Assembly: GCA_029287335.1 (NCBI GenBank)
Contig: JARFRI010000170.1
Coordinates: 1-5,337 of the forward strand
Length of the DNA: 5,337 nt
Origin: Phycisphaera sp.
Lineage (GTDB): Bacteria > Planctomycetota > Phycisphaerae > Phycisphaerales > Phycisphaeraceae
Reading direction: 5' to 3'
The position numbers and the translations under genes are program-made. Under the pieces are notes generated by a model. It made no database searches and was not told the DNA's origin. It saw only the letters and a program-made list of their open reading frames with translations. Below, one piece after another: positions 1 through 5,337 of this stretch. Position 1 is the first letter of the stretch; every line of letters begins with the position of its first letter.

Positions 1-480
1 CAGGGCGGCCCGCTCATGCACATCATCGCCGCCAAGGCCGTCGCGTTTGGCGAAGCGCTCAAACCCGAATTCAAAACCTATAACGCGCAAGTCGTAAAGA
101 ATGCTAAGCGGCTAGCCGCTGAACTGATGGCCAAGGGCTACAAGCTCGCCAGCAACGGCACCGACAACCACCTGGTCCTCATGGACCTCCGCACCGTCGA
201 CGCCGACCTCACCGGCAAAGACGCCGCGCTGTGGCTCGAGAAGGCCGGCATCATCGCCAACATGAACACCGTGCCCAACGAAACCCGCAGCCCCTTCAAA
301 ACCAGCGGCATCCGCCTGGGCACCCCAGCCCTCACCACCCGCGGCCTGCTTGAAGACGACCTCGCCGAAGTCGCGGGTTTGATCGACCGCGCGATTCGTA
401 GTAAGGGTGATGAAGCGGTGATCTCGGAAGTGAATAAAGACGTACTGGGGCTTTGTGAGCGTTTTCCGATGGGGCATTGA
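1..480 (+). CDS. glyA: Serine hydroxymethyltransferase, C-terminal part (5' end outside window)
   Basis: This PLP enzyme interconverts serine and glycine while passing a one-carbon unit to tetrahydrofolate in the cytoplasm. Frame 1 is open from the first base and gives 159 residues beginning QGGPLMHIIAAKAVAF, which matches the segment just after the PLP-lysine region of GlyA. Further family landmarks follow in order: PEFKTYNAQVVKNAKRLA, GTDNHLVLMDL, LTGKDA, the NxxPNE-like stretch VPNETRSPF, and SGIRLGTPALTTRG. The Arg in SGIRLGTPA corresponds to the residue that binds the substrate carboxylate in E. coli GlyA. The ending (GLCERFPMGH) is close to the usual GlyA length, so the C-terminus is probably complete. 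The PLP lysine and N-terminal domain lie upstream of the window. GC is about 64 % over 121-420 but about 45 % over the final 60 bases, resembling the next gene. The identification is secure. Confidence 0.97.
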   Translation, partial: QGGPLMHIIAAKAVAFGEALKPEFKTYNAQVVKNAKRLAAELMAKGYKLASNGTDNHLVLMDLRTVDADLTGKDAALWLEKAGIIANMNTVPNETRSPFKTSGIRLGTPALTTRGLLEDDLAEVAGLIDRAIRSKGDEAVISEVNKDVLGLCERFPMGH

Positions 481-483
481 TTG

Positions 484-780
484 ATGGCTAATAAATGGGG
501 CATACCATCATGGCTTGAACAGCGTGTTAGAGAGCGTGATCAGATTTGTGTTTATTGTGGATGTGCATTTGATACGAGTGTTCCCAAGCGGTCTGCGAGT
601 TGGGAGCACATCATTAATGATGCAAGCATTGTTACGGAAGAGAATATTGCGCTTTGCTGCAGAGGCTGCAATGCAAGTAAAGGGCAAAAGAGTTTGCAGG
701 ACTGGTTGAAAAGTGATTACTGCAGGCGGCATGGGATCACTCTCGATACGTTGGCGACAATTATTCGAGAGCGTTTGTGA
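484..780 (+). CDS. Small HNH endonuclease-like protein
   Basis: This 98-residue protein has the zinc-stabilised HNH (beta-beta-alpha-metal) nuclease pattern. Visible elements are CVYC (C22, C25), EHI (H42, the likely general base, with E41 in place of the common Asp), ENIALCC (N54), and CRGCNASKG (C59, C62, N63). The four cysteines would bind structural zinc. A helical tail follows, with QDWLKSDYC and TLATIIRERL. From family knowledge it should be a DNA-cutting or nicking enzyme; its target and physiological role cannot be read from the sequence. The ATG at 484 is preferred over the TTG at 481 because GGGG at 471-474 lies 9 bases ahead of the ATG. It abuts the glyA stop, so translation may be coupled. 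GC is about 46 %, against about 64 % in glyA, which suggests acquisition by transfer. No restriction methylase, integrase or phage gene is visible beside it, so it may be a solitary homing-like or orphan nuclease. Confidence 0.85.
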   Translation: MANKWGIPSWLEQRVRERDQICVYCGCAFDTSVPKRSASWEHIINDASIVTEENIALCCRGCNASKGQKSLQDWLKSDYCRRHGITLDTLATIIRERL

Positions 781-796
781 TTACAACAACCGGCGT

Positions 797-895
797 GTGG
801 CCGGGGTGGAGCCTAAGCGACCCCCCGGAACGAGTCGTCTCAATCAATCCATGCCGATTCGTTCCGTGTGCTCGCTTGGGCTCGTCCACGGCCAC
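797..895. repeat. Large imperfect palindrome A (41-base arms)
   Basis: The left arm at 797-837 pairs with the right arm at 855-895 around a 17-base loop, matching at 33 of 41 positions by hand alignment. Conserved blocks in the left arm are GTGGCCG, GAGCC, AAGCGA and CGGAACGA, and their complements appear in the right arm in reverse order (TCGTTCCG, TCGCTT, GGCTC, CGGCCAC). It begins 16 bases after the HNH stop codon. The arm sequence differs from that of the next two palindromes, so it looks like another repeat family. It could be a dispersed REP/MITE-like element or an RNA hairpin; copy number elsewhere is unknown. Confidence 0.8.
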
Positions 896-911
896 CCACC
901 GCAAGTAGCAC

Positions 912-1003
912 GTAGGGTGGGTGGAGTTCCACGATACCCACCGCGATTTATGAGAAAATAAATGGCTTGTCGGTGGGTTTCGCGGCGCTCTACCGCACCC
1001 TAC
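912..1003. repeat. Palindromic repeat B with GTAGGGTG...CACCCTAC ends
   Basis: The outer ends GTAGGGTG (912-919) and CACCCTAC (996-1003) are exact complements. The inner blocks ACCCACCG (936-943) and CGGTGGGT (971-978) are also exact complements, around a 27-base AT-rich loop (944-970). The stretches between outer and inner blocks pair imperfectly. The arms are 32 and 33 bases. The end sequence and the ACCCACCGCGA block are shared with palindrome C, so B and C appear to be diverged members of one family. Confidence 0.8.
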
Positions 1004-1042
1004 TTCCGCAACATTGATTGGCTGTACGAAATCGTTAAGCAT

Positions 1043-1126
1043 GTAGGGTGGGTAAGCCTCGGCGCAACCCACCGCGAACCGTCTCAAACTTTGTTGGTGG
1101 GTTGCGCCGAGCCTTACCCACCCTAC
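1043..1126. repeat. Near-perfect palindromic repeat C, same family as B
   Basis: The left arm at 1043-1073 starts GTAGGGTGGGTAAGC and ends CAACCCACC. The right arm at 1096-1126 is its reverse complement at 30 of 31 positions; the single mismatch is at the fifteenth arm base. The loop is 22 bases (1074-1095). It shares the GTAGGGTGGGT end and ACCCACCGCGA with palindrome B, lying 39 bases after it in the same layout. The near-perfect arms suggest either recent insertion or selection for pairing. It resembles the TAGGGTGGG-ended hairpin repeats I associate with many bacterial genomes, but I cannot name the family with certainty. Confidence 0.85.
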
Positions 1127-1141
1127 GTACATCATCACGCA

Positions 1142-1357
1142 TCACCGGCGAAACGTTGTGCCGCGACGATCCCGCTCAATCCCGACTGCGCGGCGCGATT
1201 TGTTTAAGTCTCTTGGAAGCTTTTCTTCTTCCTCGACTCGTTCTTCTTCAACGGCCCGACGCGAACGGAACAGCGCGATCAATAGCACGGCGATCAGTGC
1301 GCCGACGGCGTTGGCGATCAGGTCGTAGGACGTGTTGATGTAGCCGCCTTCGGCAGT
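1142..1357 (-). pseudogene. 3' remnant of a small membrane protein (VanZ/DUF2238-like?)
   Basis: On the minus strand the frame ending in TGA at 1144-1142 reads EGGYINTSYDLIANAVGALI followed by AVLLIALFRSRRAVEEER and a charged tail (VEEEEKLPRDLNKSRRAV...). This is one hydrophobic helix of about 20 residues, preceded by a polar Y-x-x-S-Y-D-L-I-A-N motif and followed by a basic and acidic cytoplasmic-type tail. The D-L-I-x-N-x-x-G-A pattern is typical of the last membrane segment in VanZ-like and DUF2238-like proteins, but the family call is tentative. No plausible start or earlier membrane helices are present: upstream the frame runs into the short repeat and then across the 3' end of the cytochrome gene. 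The visible homologous part is about 70 residues, so I interpret it as a decayed 3' gene end. It may instead be a tiny one-helix membrane protein with an unseen start. Confidence 0.5.
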
Positions 1358-1361
1358 TATG

Positions 1362-1393
1362 TGGCACCCGAACCAGAGAGACGCTTGGCACCC
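1362..1393. repeat. Short direct repeat TGGCACCC, two copies 24 bases apart
   Basis: TGGCACCC occurs at 1362-1369 and again at 1386-1393, six bases from the stop codon of the cytochrome gene. The unit sits exactly where the membrane-protein remnant loses recognisable sequence, so it may mark a rearrangement or insertion scar. An eight-base repeat can also occur by chance. Confidence 0.4.
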
Positions 1394-1398
1394 ATTTG

Positions 1399-3258
1399 TT
1401 ACTTCAGCTTTGCGGCGAACTTCTTGGGGTCGGCGTCGAACTTACCTTTGCAGTTGTTGCAGCAGAAGCCGACGGTCTTGCCCTCGAAGGTGCTGACGAA
1501 GCCGGCGTTGACCGGTGCGCCGCTGACGGGGCAGGAGTCGTTGATGGGCTTGGCGGCTTGTTCGGTGGTGTCTTCCGCGTCTTCTTCGGTGGCTTTGTCG
1601 TCCTTGGCCGGGTCGCCGGGGGTGACGTCGGGGGTGACGGGCGTGAACTGGAACTGGCCGTCGTGGTCGGAGAAGACCTCGGTGTTGGGCATCGCTTCGC
1701 GTAGTTTTTCGACGCCCTGTGCAGTGACTTTCGTGCCGGTGAGGTAGAGCTTTTCGAGGATGTCGTATTGCTTGAGGGACTCAAGGCCCGCGTCGGTGAT
1801 GTCGGTGCCAAAGAGGTTGAGCCAGGTCAGCGACGTCATCGCGGGCAGCTCGGCCAGGCCCGCATCGGTGATCGCGCTGTCCTTGAGGTTCAGGCGTGTA
1901 AGCGTTGGCATGTCGGGCAATTGCTTGGCGGCCTCATCGCCGAAGGACGAGCCCTCGAAGGTCAGCCAGGCGATGTTGTCTGCGGCGCTGGCGAGCTTGG
2001 CGACGGCGGCAGGGTCGAGTTCTTTGAGATAGGCGAACTTGACGGTCAGTTGGTCGGGGTGTTCTTCCTGTGAGAGCGACTGCGCGTTGCCGCCGGCCGA
2101 GTTAATGGCCTTGAGCGCGGCGGGGTCGATGATCGGCTTGACGGGCTGTGGCTTGACCTCGGGGGTGTCCACGCGTGGCGCGGCGGCGCCCGTGTCGAGC
2201 TTGCCGTCGAACTCGGTGAGCCATTCGCCGAGGATGATGATGTCTTCCTGTGACATCATGCCGTACTTCTTGACGTTGGTGGGCATGAATTCATCGTGCG
2301 ACGGTGGGAGGATGACGCGGCGGTACATCTCGCTGAACTCGGCGTCGCCGGGCTCGATGGTGCCGCCAACCGTTCCGCCCTTCATCGCCCATTCGAGGGT
2401 GTCGAGGCGGAGCTTGCCTTTGGTTTTGCCTGCGTTGTGGCAGTCGGTGCAGTGCTTGTTGAGCACGGGCTGGATCTTGGCGTTCCAGAAAGCGGAGGTG
2501 CCGTTGACGAGTTCGCCGTCGGGCCCATCCGTACCGTTGGGAATAACATCGGGTTTGTCTTCGACGACTTCTGGCCAGTAGACGATCGCGTCGGGGACAT
2601 CAAAAGGAGCGCGGTCGACAAGGAACTCTGGCCCGTGGGTCATGTTCCCGCCGAGGTGTCCGGCGAAAGGTAGCGCCGCCATCGCGCCGACCATCGCAAG
2701 CCGCGACACGCCCAGTGGCCAGCCGCCGGTGTGCGGGACCGCGGAGTCATCGGGCCACTGTCGACGCACGGCTTTGACCTTGAGCACTGCCGCGACAATT
2801 GCCGCGACCATGAGCGTGATGCCAAGCCACATGTGCCAGCCCATGGTTTCGGTGACGCCGTCTTCGATGGAGTCTGCCAAGAGGAGTTGGAAGACGTTCA
2901 TGGGTTCGTTGCCGGAGTTGCCCGCGGCCCACTCGGTGCCATAGAGCATGCCGGTGACGACGGCAACGATCGCTGCGCCTGCGCCGAGGACGAACAGCCA
3001 TGCCGCGGCGATATCAAAGCCCTTGGATCGTCGGAAGAGTCCAAAGAATTCAAGGGCAAACGCACCGATGATCAGGCCAATGGGCAGGTGCAGGACGACG
3101 ACGTGCATTCGGCCCAGGAATGCGCCCCAGCTACCGTTTGCATCGGCGCTTTCAGCGGCGAGCGCGGGCCCGGCAAGTATCAGGCACACCATCCCGGTCA
3201 AGAGCATGGCAAGCGTGCGGCGTGAGTCGTGCTTCGTCAGACGTTGCGTGAGTTGCAT
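1399..3258 (-). CDS. DUF2231-type membrane / cytochrome c / LRR / YHS-TRASH-like fusion protein
   Basis: This 619-residue protein is probably exported and membrane-bound, with a redox or metal-related role that is not established. A signal peptide spans residues 1-35 (cleavage near ALAAE). Residues 45-210 resemble DUF2231: about four membrane helices (near 52-74, 82-104, 139-160, 184-204), the HVVVLHLPIGL motif (H52, H57), H142, and GHLGGNMTHG (H201, H208). Residues 255-352 form a planctomycete-type cytochrome c region: FWNAKIQPVLNKHC leads into CTDCH (C270, C273, H274), with M325 in EFMPTN as likely axial ligand. A Pro-rich linker follows. Four consecutive 24-residue leucine-rich repeats cover about 429-524. 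An acidic linker (540-570) leads to a YHS/TRASH-like module with CPVSG (C576), FCCNNC (C599, C600, C603) and KFDADPKKF. The ATG at 3258 is chosen because the signal peptide follows at normal spacing; the ribosome site is weak. The gene ends just before the remnant on its 3' side, and the kinase lies 187 bp upstream on the same strand. Confidence 0.88.
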   Translation of the reverse strand: MQLTQRLTKHDSRRTLAMLLTGMVCLILAGPALAAESADANGSWGAFLGRMHVVVLHLPIGLIIGAFALEFFGLFRRSKGFDIAAAWLFVLGAGAAIVAVVTGMLYGTEWAAGNSGNEPMNVFQLLLADSIEDGVTETMGWHMWLGITLMVAAIVAAVLKVKAVRRQWPDDSAVPHTGGWPLGVSRLAMVGAMAALPFAGHLGGNMTHGPEFLVDRAPFDVPDAIVYWPEVVEDKPDVIPNGTDGPDGELVNGTSAFWNAKIQPVLNKHCTDCHNAGKTKGKLRLDTLEWAMKGGTVGGTIEPGDAEFSEMYRRVILPPSHDEFMPTNVKKYGMMSQEDIIILGEWLTEFDGKLDTGAAAPRVDTPEVKPQPVKPIIDPAALKAINSAGGNAQSLSQEEHPDQLTVKFAYLKELDPAAVAKLASAADNIAWLTFEGSSFGDEAAKQLPDMPTLTRLNLKDSAITDAGLAELPAMTSLTWLNLFGTDITDAGLESLKQYDILEKLYLTGTKVTAQGVEKLREAMPNTEVFSDHDGQFQFTPVTPDVTPGDPAKDDKATEEDAEDTTEQAAKPINDSCPVSGAPVNAGFVSTFEGKTVGFCCNNCKGKFDADPKKFAAKLK

Positions 3259-3445
3259 GGGTGTCTCGTGGGCGTATGGCTGGGATCAAAAAACGTGGGA
3301 AAAACCTATCGGCAGGGACGGGTTTAGGACTGACATATTACCCCATGCCATCGGCACAAGGCGGGATCTGACGCAAAAACGTGATGTTTGGCTTGCCACT
3401 TCACGACAATTCAAGAACGTATGACGACGCGGCGAGATCATATGG
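3259..3445. other. Spacer upstream of the cytochrome gene (probable promoter region)
   Basis: This 187-bp gap between two minus-strand genes is long enough to carry a promoter for the cytochrome gene. On the minus strand there is an AT-rich patch with TAATATG (around 3336-3342), but no well-spaced -35 box, so I do not mark a specific promoter. A loose direct repeat is present on the plus strand: GGGATC followed by AAAAAACGTG (3282-3297), and GGGATC, six bases, then AAAAACGTG (3363-3383). This could be a regulator site or chance. No terminator with a T-tract is evident after the kinase stop. Confidence 0.35.
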
Positions 3446-5337
3446 CTACTGCCCCGAGCCGATATCCGCGCCTTCGAACTGCGCCAGCGCGGACTGGGCG
3501 CGGTTGCGCAGGTCGATGATCGTCGTGTCATCGGGGTTGTTCTTATTAAGCGTGTCAAGCAGGTCCAGAAGCCGGGTGAAGTCCTGGCCGCGCTGAAAGC
3601 GGTCGAGGGTGACGAGCTCGGGGCTCTGTGCGCGCTGCCGTTGGGTGAGCGGGTCGTGCTGGGCCAGTTCGAGCAGCGCCCGAGCCAGTTCGATTTTGTA
3701 GCGCAGCCGTTGGGGGTTTTCCCGCGCGATCGCTTCGAGCAGCTCGACGGCATCGGACAGGTAGCGCTGCTTGTCCTTGATATTCAAACTCGGCGACATG
3801 CGGCGCATCGCGATGGCGAGGGTCTCGCGCATCGGCGTGGTCAGACGCCGGGCAGAGTCCTCGGCCTCGACACTGAACAGATCCAGCACCTTCGTCACGA
3901 TGCTGTTGTAAACAATAAACGCGTCGGGGGTCGAGCCCATCCGCTCCAGGGTCTCGGCGATCTTGAGTTTGACCTGCGCCAGCTCACTGGCCAGGACACG
4001 GTCCGGGCTATCGCGATCGAACTGGCCGAGTTGAATCGTCTCGGCGGTGGCAAAGGCGCCCAGCGCGTTTTGCAAGAAACGGGCGACGTTGTCGGCGTCG
4101 TCTTCGCTATCGGCCAGCGCGAGGTTCAGCTCCCCTTTGAGCCGAAGCGCCTCGGCCTGTGCCGCGAGGAGGTCCTGGTAAGGCACGGGCGGGGCCGCGC
4201 TTGAGTTCAGGAAGAAGTTGATCGTCGAGATGCTTCGGTCCAGTGCCTGGAGGCCTTCGACCAGCCGGTCCGTGTTGGCGTAGACGCGGGCCAGGACTTT
4301 CAGGAGCATGGCCCGCTCATAGCGCACCGTAAAGGAGTCGGACACTTTTTCCAGCAGTTCCAGCCCTTCGAGGCACTGCTGCTCGGCCTCATCAATACTA
4401 TCCGCCGCCGCGTCGTTATTGCCCAGCGCCGCGTCACTGGCCCGGCTGCTCTCGGTGATGTCCAGGTTGGTCTCCGCCAGCCGTCGCAAGGTGCTGGCCA
4501 GGTCGATCGCGAGGGTCTCATCGAAGCCCGACTCGGCGCGGATGTCCCGGTACTCGGCCACGATCTGGATGAGGAGCTCGCGCTGCTCGCCGTACAACCC
4601 CGTGCCGCGGAAGACGTCTGAGTTCGTGATGGTTTCAAAGATGTTGGCCAGCGAGGCGCGCAGGCGCTGGGCGGCGTCGCTGGCGTCTTGTGCGGCGGCG
4701 GCGGCTTCACGCTGGGCGGCGAGGGCGACCACGGCCTTCTTATCCAGCTCGCGGTAGAACCAGCCGAGCATCGCGGATAGAAAAATCACTAAGACAAGCA
4801 CCGACGTCACGAGCGCTTTGCGTCGGCGGACCCATCGGCCGATCAACTCGCGGTTGGTCGGCGGGCGGATCGGCAGCGACTCGCCAGCGAGGTACAGGTC
4901 CAGATAGTCCGCGAATTCCTCGGCCGACTGGATGCGCTTATCGATCTCGCGCTCGGTCGCGCGGGCGACGATCGCTTCGAGATCACGGTCAAAGCCCGGG
5001 TCGATCTCGCGCAGGCGCGGCACGTCTTTCTGATGGATCATCGTGGCCAGCGCGCGTTCGTCGCCGGCGTCACCAAACAAACGCCTTCGTGTAATGAGTT
5101 CCCATAGCGTCGCGCCCAAGCCGCGCACGTCCGCCGGCGGCCCGACATCAAGCACGGCCGAGGCGAGCTGCTCGGGTGCCGCGTATCGGAGCTTACCCAT
5201 GAAGCCCGCGCCGATGGAAACGGCCTGTGAGGCGTCGCCGCCCTTGGCCAGGCCGAAGTCCATGAGGACGATGCGCTGGCCGTCGGGCGTGAGCATGAGG
5301 TTGCCGGGGCTGACATCGCGGTGGATGACGCCCTGCT
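3446..5337 (-). CDS. Membrane-anchored Ser/Thr protein kinase, C-terminal part (5' end outside window)
   Basis: The frame is open to the window edge and gives 629 residues. They start inside the kinase catalytic loop at QGVIHRDVSPGNL, so the ATP-binding lobe is missing from view. Numbering from the edge, the marks are HRD (5-7), N12, DFG (26-28), GKLRYAAPEQ (47-56), DVRGLGATLWEL (about 69-80) and the KR pair (133-134) that closes the kinase fold. Two usual residues differ: HRDxK has Ser instead of Lys, and the GT before the APE motif is GK. After a basic stretch (WVRRRK) comes one membrane helix (about 174-194, genomic 4754-4816). An Ala-rich probable coiled coil follows (196-235). About 370 further helical residues contain TPR-like pairs such as EAEQQCLEGLELLEKV and LLKVLARVYANTDRLVEGLQ, though no clean TPR consensus. 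This kinase-membrane-helical tail layout is common in Planctomycetota. The kinase would be cytoplasmic and the tail outside the membrane; substrates are unknown. Confidence 0.9.
   Translation of the reverse strand, partial: QGVIHRDVSPGNLMLTPDGQRIVLMDFGLAKGGDASQAVSIGAGFMGKLRYAAPEQLASAVLDVGPPADVRGLGATLWELITRRRLFGDAGDERALATMIHQKDVPRLREIDPGFDRDLEAIVARATEREIDKRIQSAEEFADYLDLYLAGESLPIRPPTNRELIGRWVRRRKALVTSVLVLVIFLSAMLGWFYRELDKKAVVALAAQREAAAAAQDASDAAQRLRASLANIFETITNSDVFRGTGLYGEQRELLIQIVAEYRDIRAESGFDETLAIDLASTLRRLAETNLDITESSRASDAALGNNDAAADSIDEAEQQCLEGLELLEKVSDSFTVRYERAMLLKVLARVYANTDRLVEGLQALDRSISTINFFLNSSAAPPVPYQDLLAAQAEALRLKGELNLALADSEDDADNVARFLQNALGAFATAETIQLGQFDRDSPDRVLASELAQVKLKIAETLERMGSTPDAFIVYNSIVTKVLDLFSVEAEDSARRLTTPMRETLAIAMRRMSPSLNIKDKQRYLSDAVELLEAIARENPQRLRYKIELARALLELAQHDPLTQRQRAQSPELVTLDRFQRGQDFTRLLDLLDTLNKNNPDDTTIIDLRNRAQSALAQFEGADIGSGQ

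Larger units (their letters stand above)
781..1398. other. Convergent intergenic region without an intact gene
   Basis: This stretch lies between the stop of the plus-strand HNH gene and the stop of the minus-strand cytochrome gene. Three palindromic repeats fill 797-1126. A minus-strand membrane-protein remnant covers 1142-1357, and a short direct repeat sits at 1362-1393. The open frames crossing 781-1338 read through both arms of the palindromes and show no recognisable protein, so I treat them as chance. No T-tract follows any palindrome, so none is a classical intrinsic terminator, although stem-loops here could still limit read-through from either side. No tRNA, rRNA or CRISPR array was seen. 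Confidence 0.75.

Noticed and set aside
112..503. Two long open frames on the minus strand across glyA and the HNH start
   Set aside because: They lie opposite the recognised glyA sequence in GC-rich DNA and show low-complexity Ser/Arg- or Val/Gly-rich translation with no domain.
797..1126. Intrinsic transcription terminators
   Set aside because: The stems are large and no run of T follows them on either strand, unlike a standard terminator.
781..1141. CRISPR array
   Set aside because: The repeats are inverted, of unequal length and without uniform spacers; no cas gene is near.
761..1338. Open frames on both strands through the palindromic region
   Set aside because: They translate the repeat arms (WVRLGATHQ-like and its mirror) and have no ribosome site or domain; the palindromes explain them.
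2039..3225. Several plus-strand frames over 100 codons opposite the cytochrome fusion
   Set aside because: They are antisense shadows of a gene with an unambiguous signal peptide, CTDCH heme motif and LRRs.
3320..3345. Sigma-70 promoter on the minus strand (TTGTGC with TAATAT or TATGTC)
   Set aside because: The spacing to TAATAT is too short (13 bases) and TATGTC is a poor -10, so the match is not convincing.
3641..4204. 187-codon plus-strand open frame opposite the kinase tail
   Set aside because: The minus-strand frame continues from clear kinase motifs through this region, and the plus-strand product has no recognisable features.

Overview
The window looks like part of a Planctomycetota chromosome. 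The evidence is a membrane-anchored Ser/Thr kinase with a large helical tail, plus a protein that joins a DUF2231-type membrane domain, a planctomycete-style cytochrome c motif, leucine-rich repeats and a C-terminal YHS/TRASH-like Cys module. Most genes are GC-rich (about 64 % in the counted part of glyA). A placement nearer Phycisphaerae-type lineages is only an impression.

Layout. Plus strand: the 3' end of glyA (1-480), then directly abutting it a 98-residue HNH endonuclease-like gene (484-780) of about 46 % GC. Positions 781-1398 separate convergent gene pairs and hold no intact gene. They contain three consecutive large imperfect palindromes (797-895, 912-1003, 1043-1126), a minus-strand 3' remnant of a small membrane protein (1142-1357), and a short direct repeat that ends six bases from the next stop codon. 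Minus strand: the cytochrome/LRR/YHS fusion gene (1399-3258), a 187-bp spacer, and a Ser/Thr protein kinase (3446-5337) whose N-terminal part lies outside the window.

How the genes relate. glyA is one-carbon metabolism housekeeping, and the HNH gene behind it looks like an acquired accessory gene. The cytochrome fusion is predicted to be exported or membrane-bound and to act in redox, heme or metal handling. The kinase is a signalling protein encoded upstream of it on the same strand. The 187-bp gap means co-transcription is possible but not shown.

I do not see a convincing new defence or mobile system. The points most worth a second look are the palindrome cluster, the paired substitutions in the kinase active site (HRDVSPGN with GKLRY), the multidomain cytochrome, and the low-GC HNH gene whose composition already begins inside the last codons of glyA.
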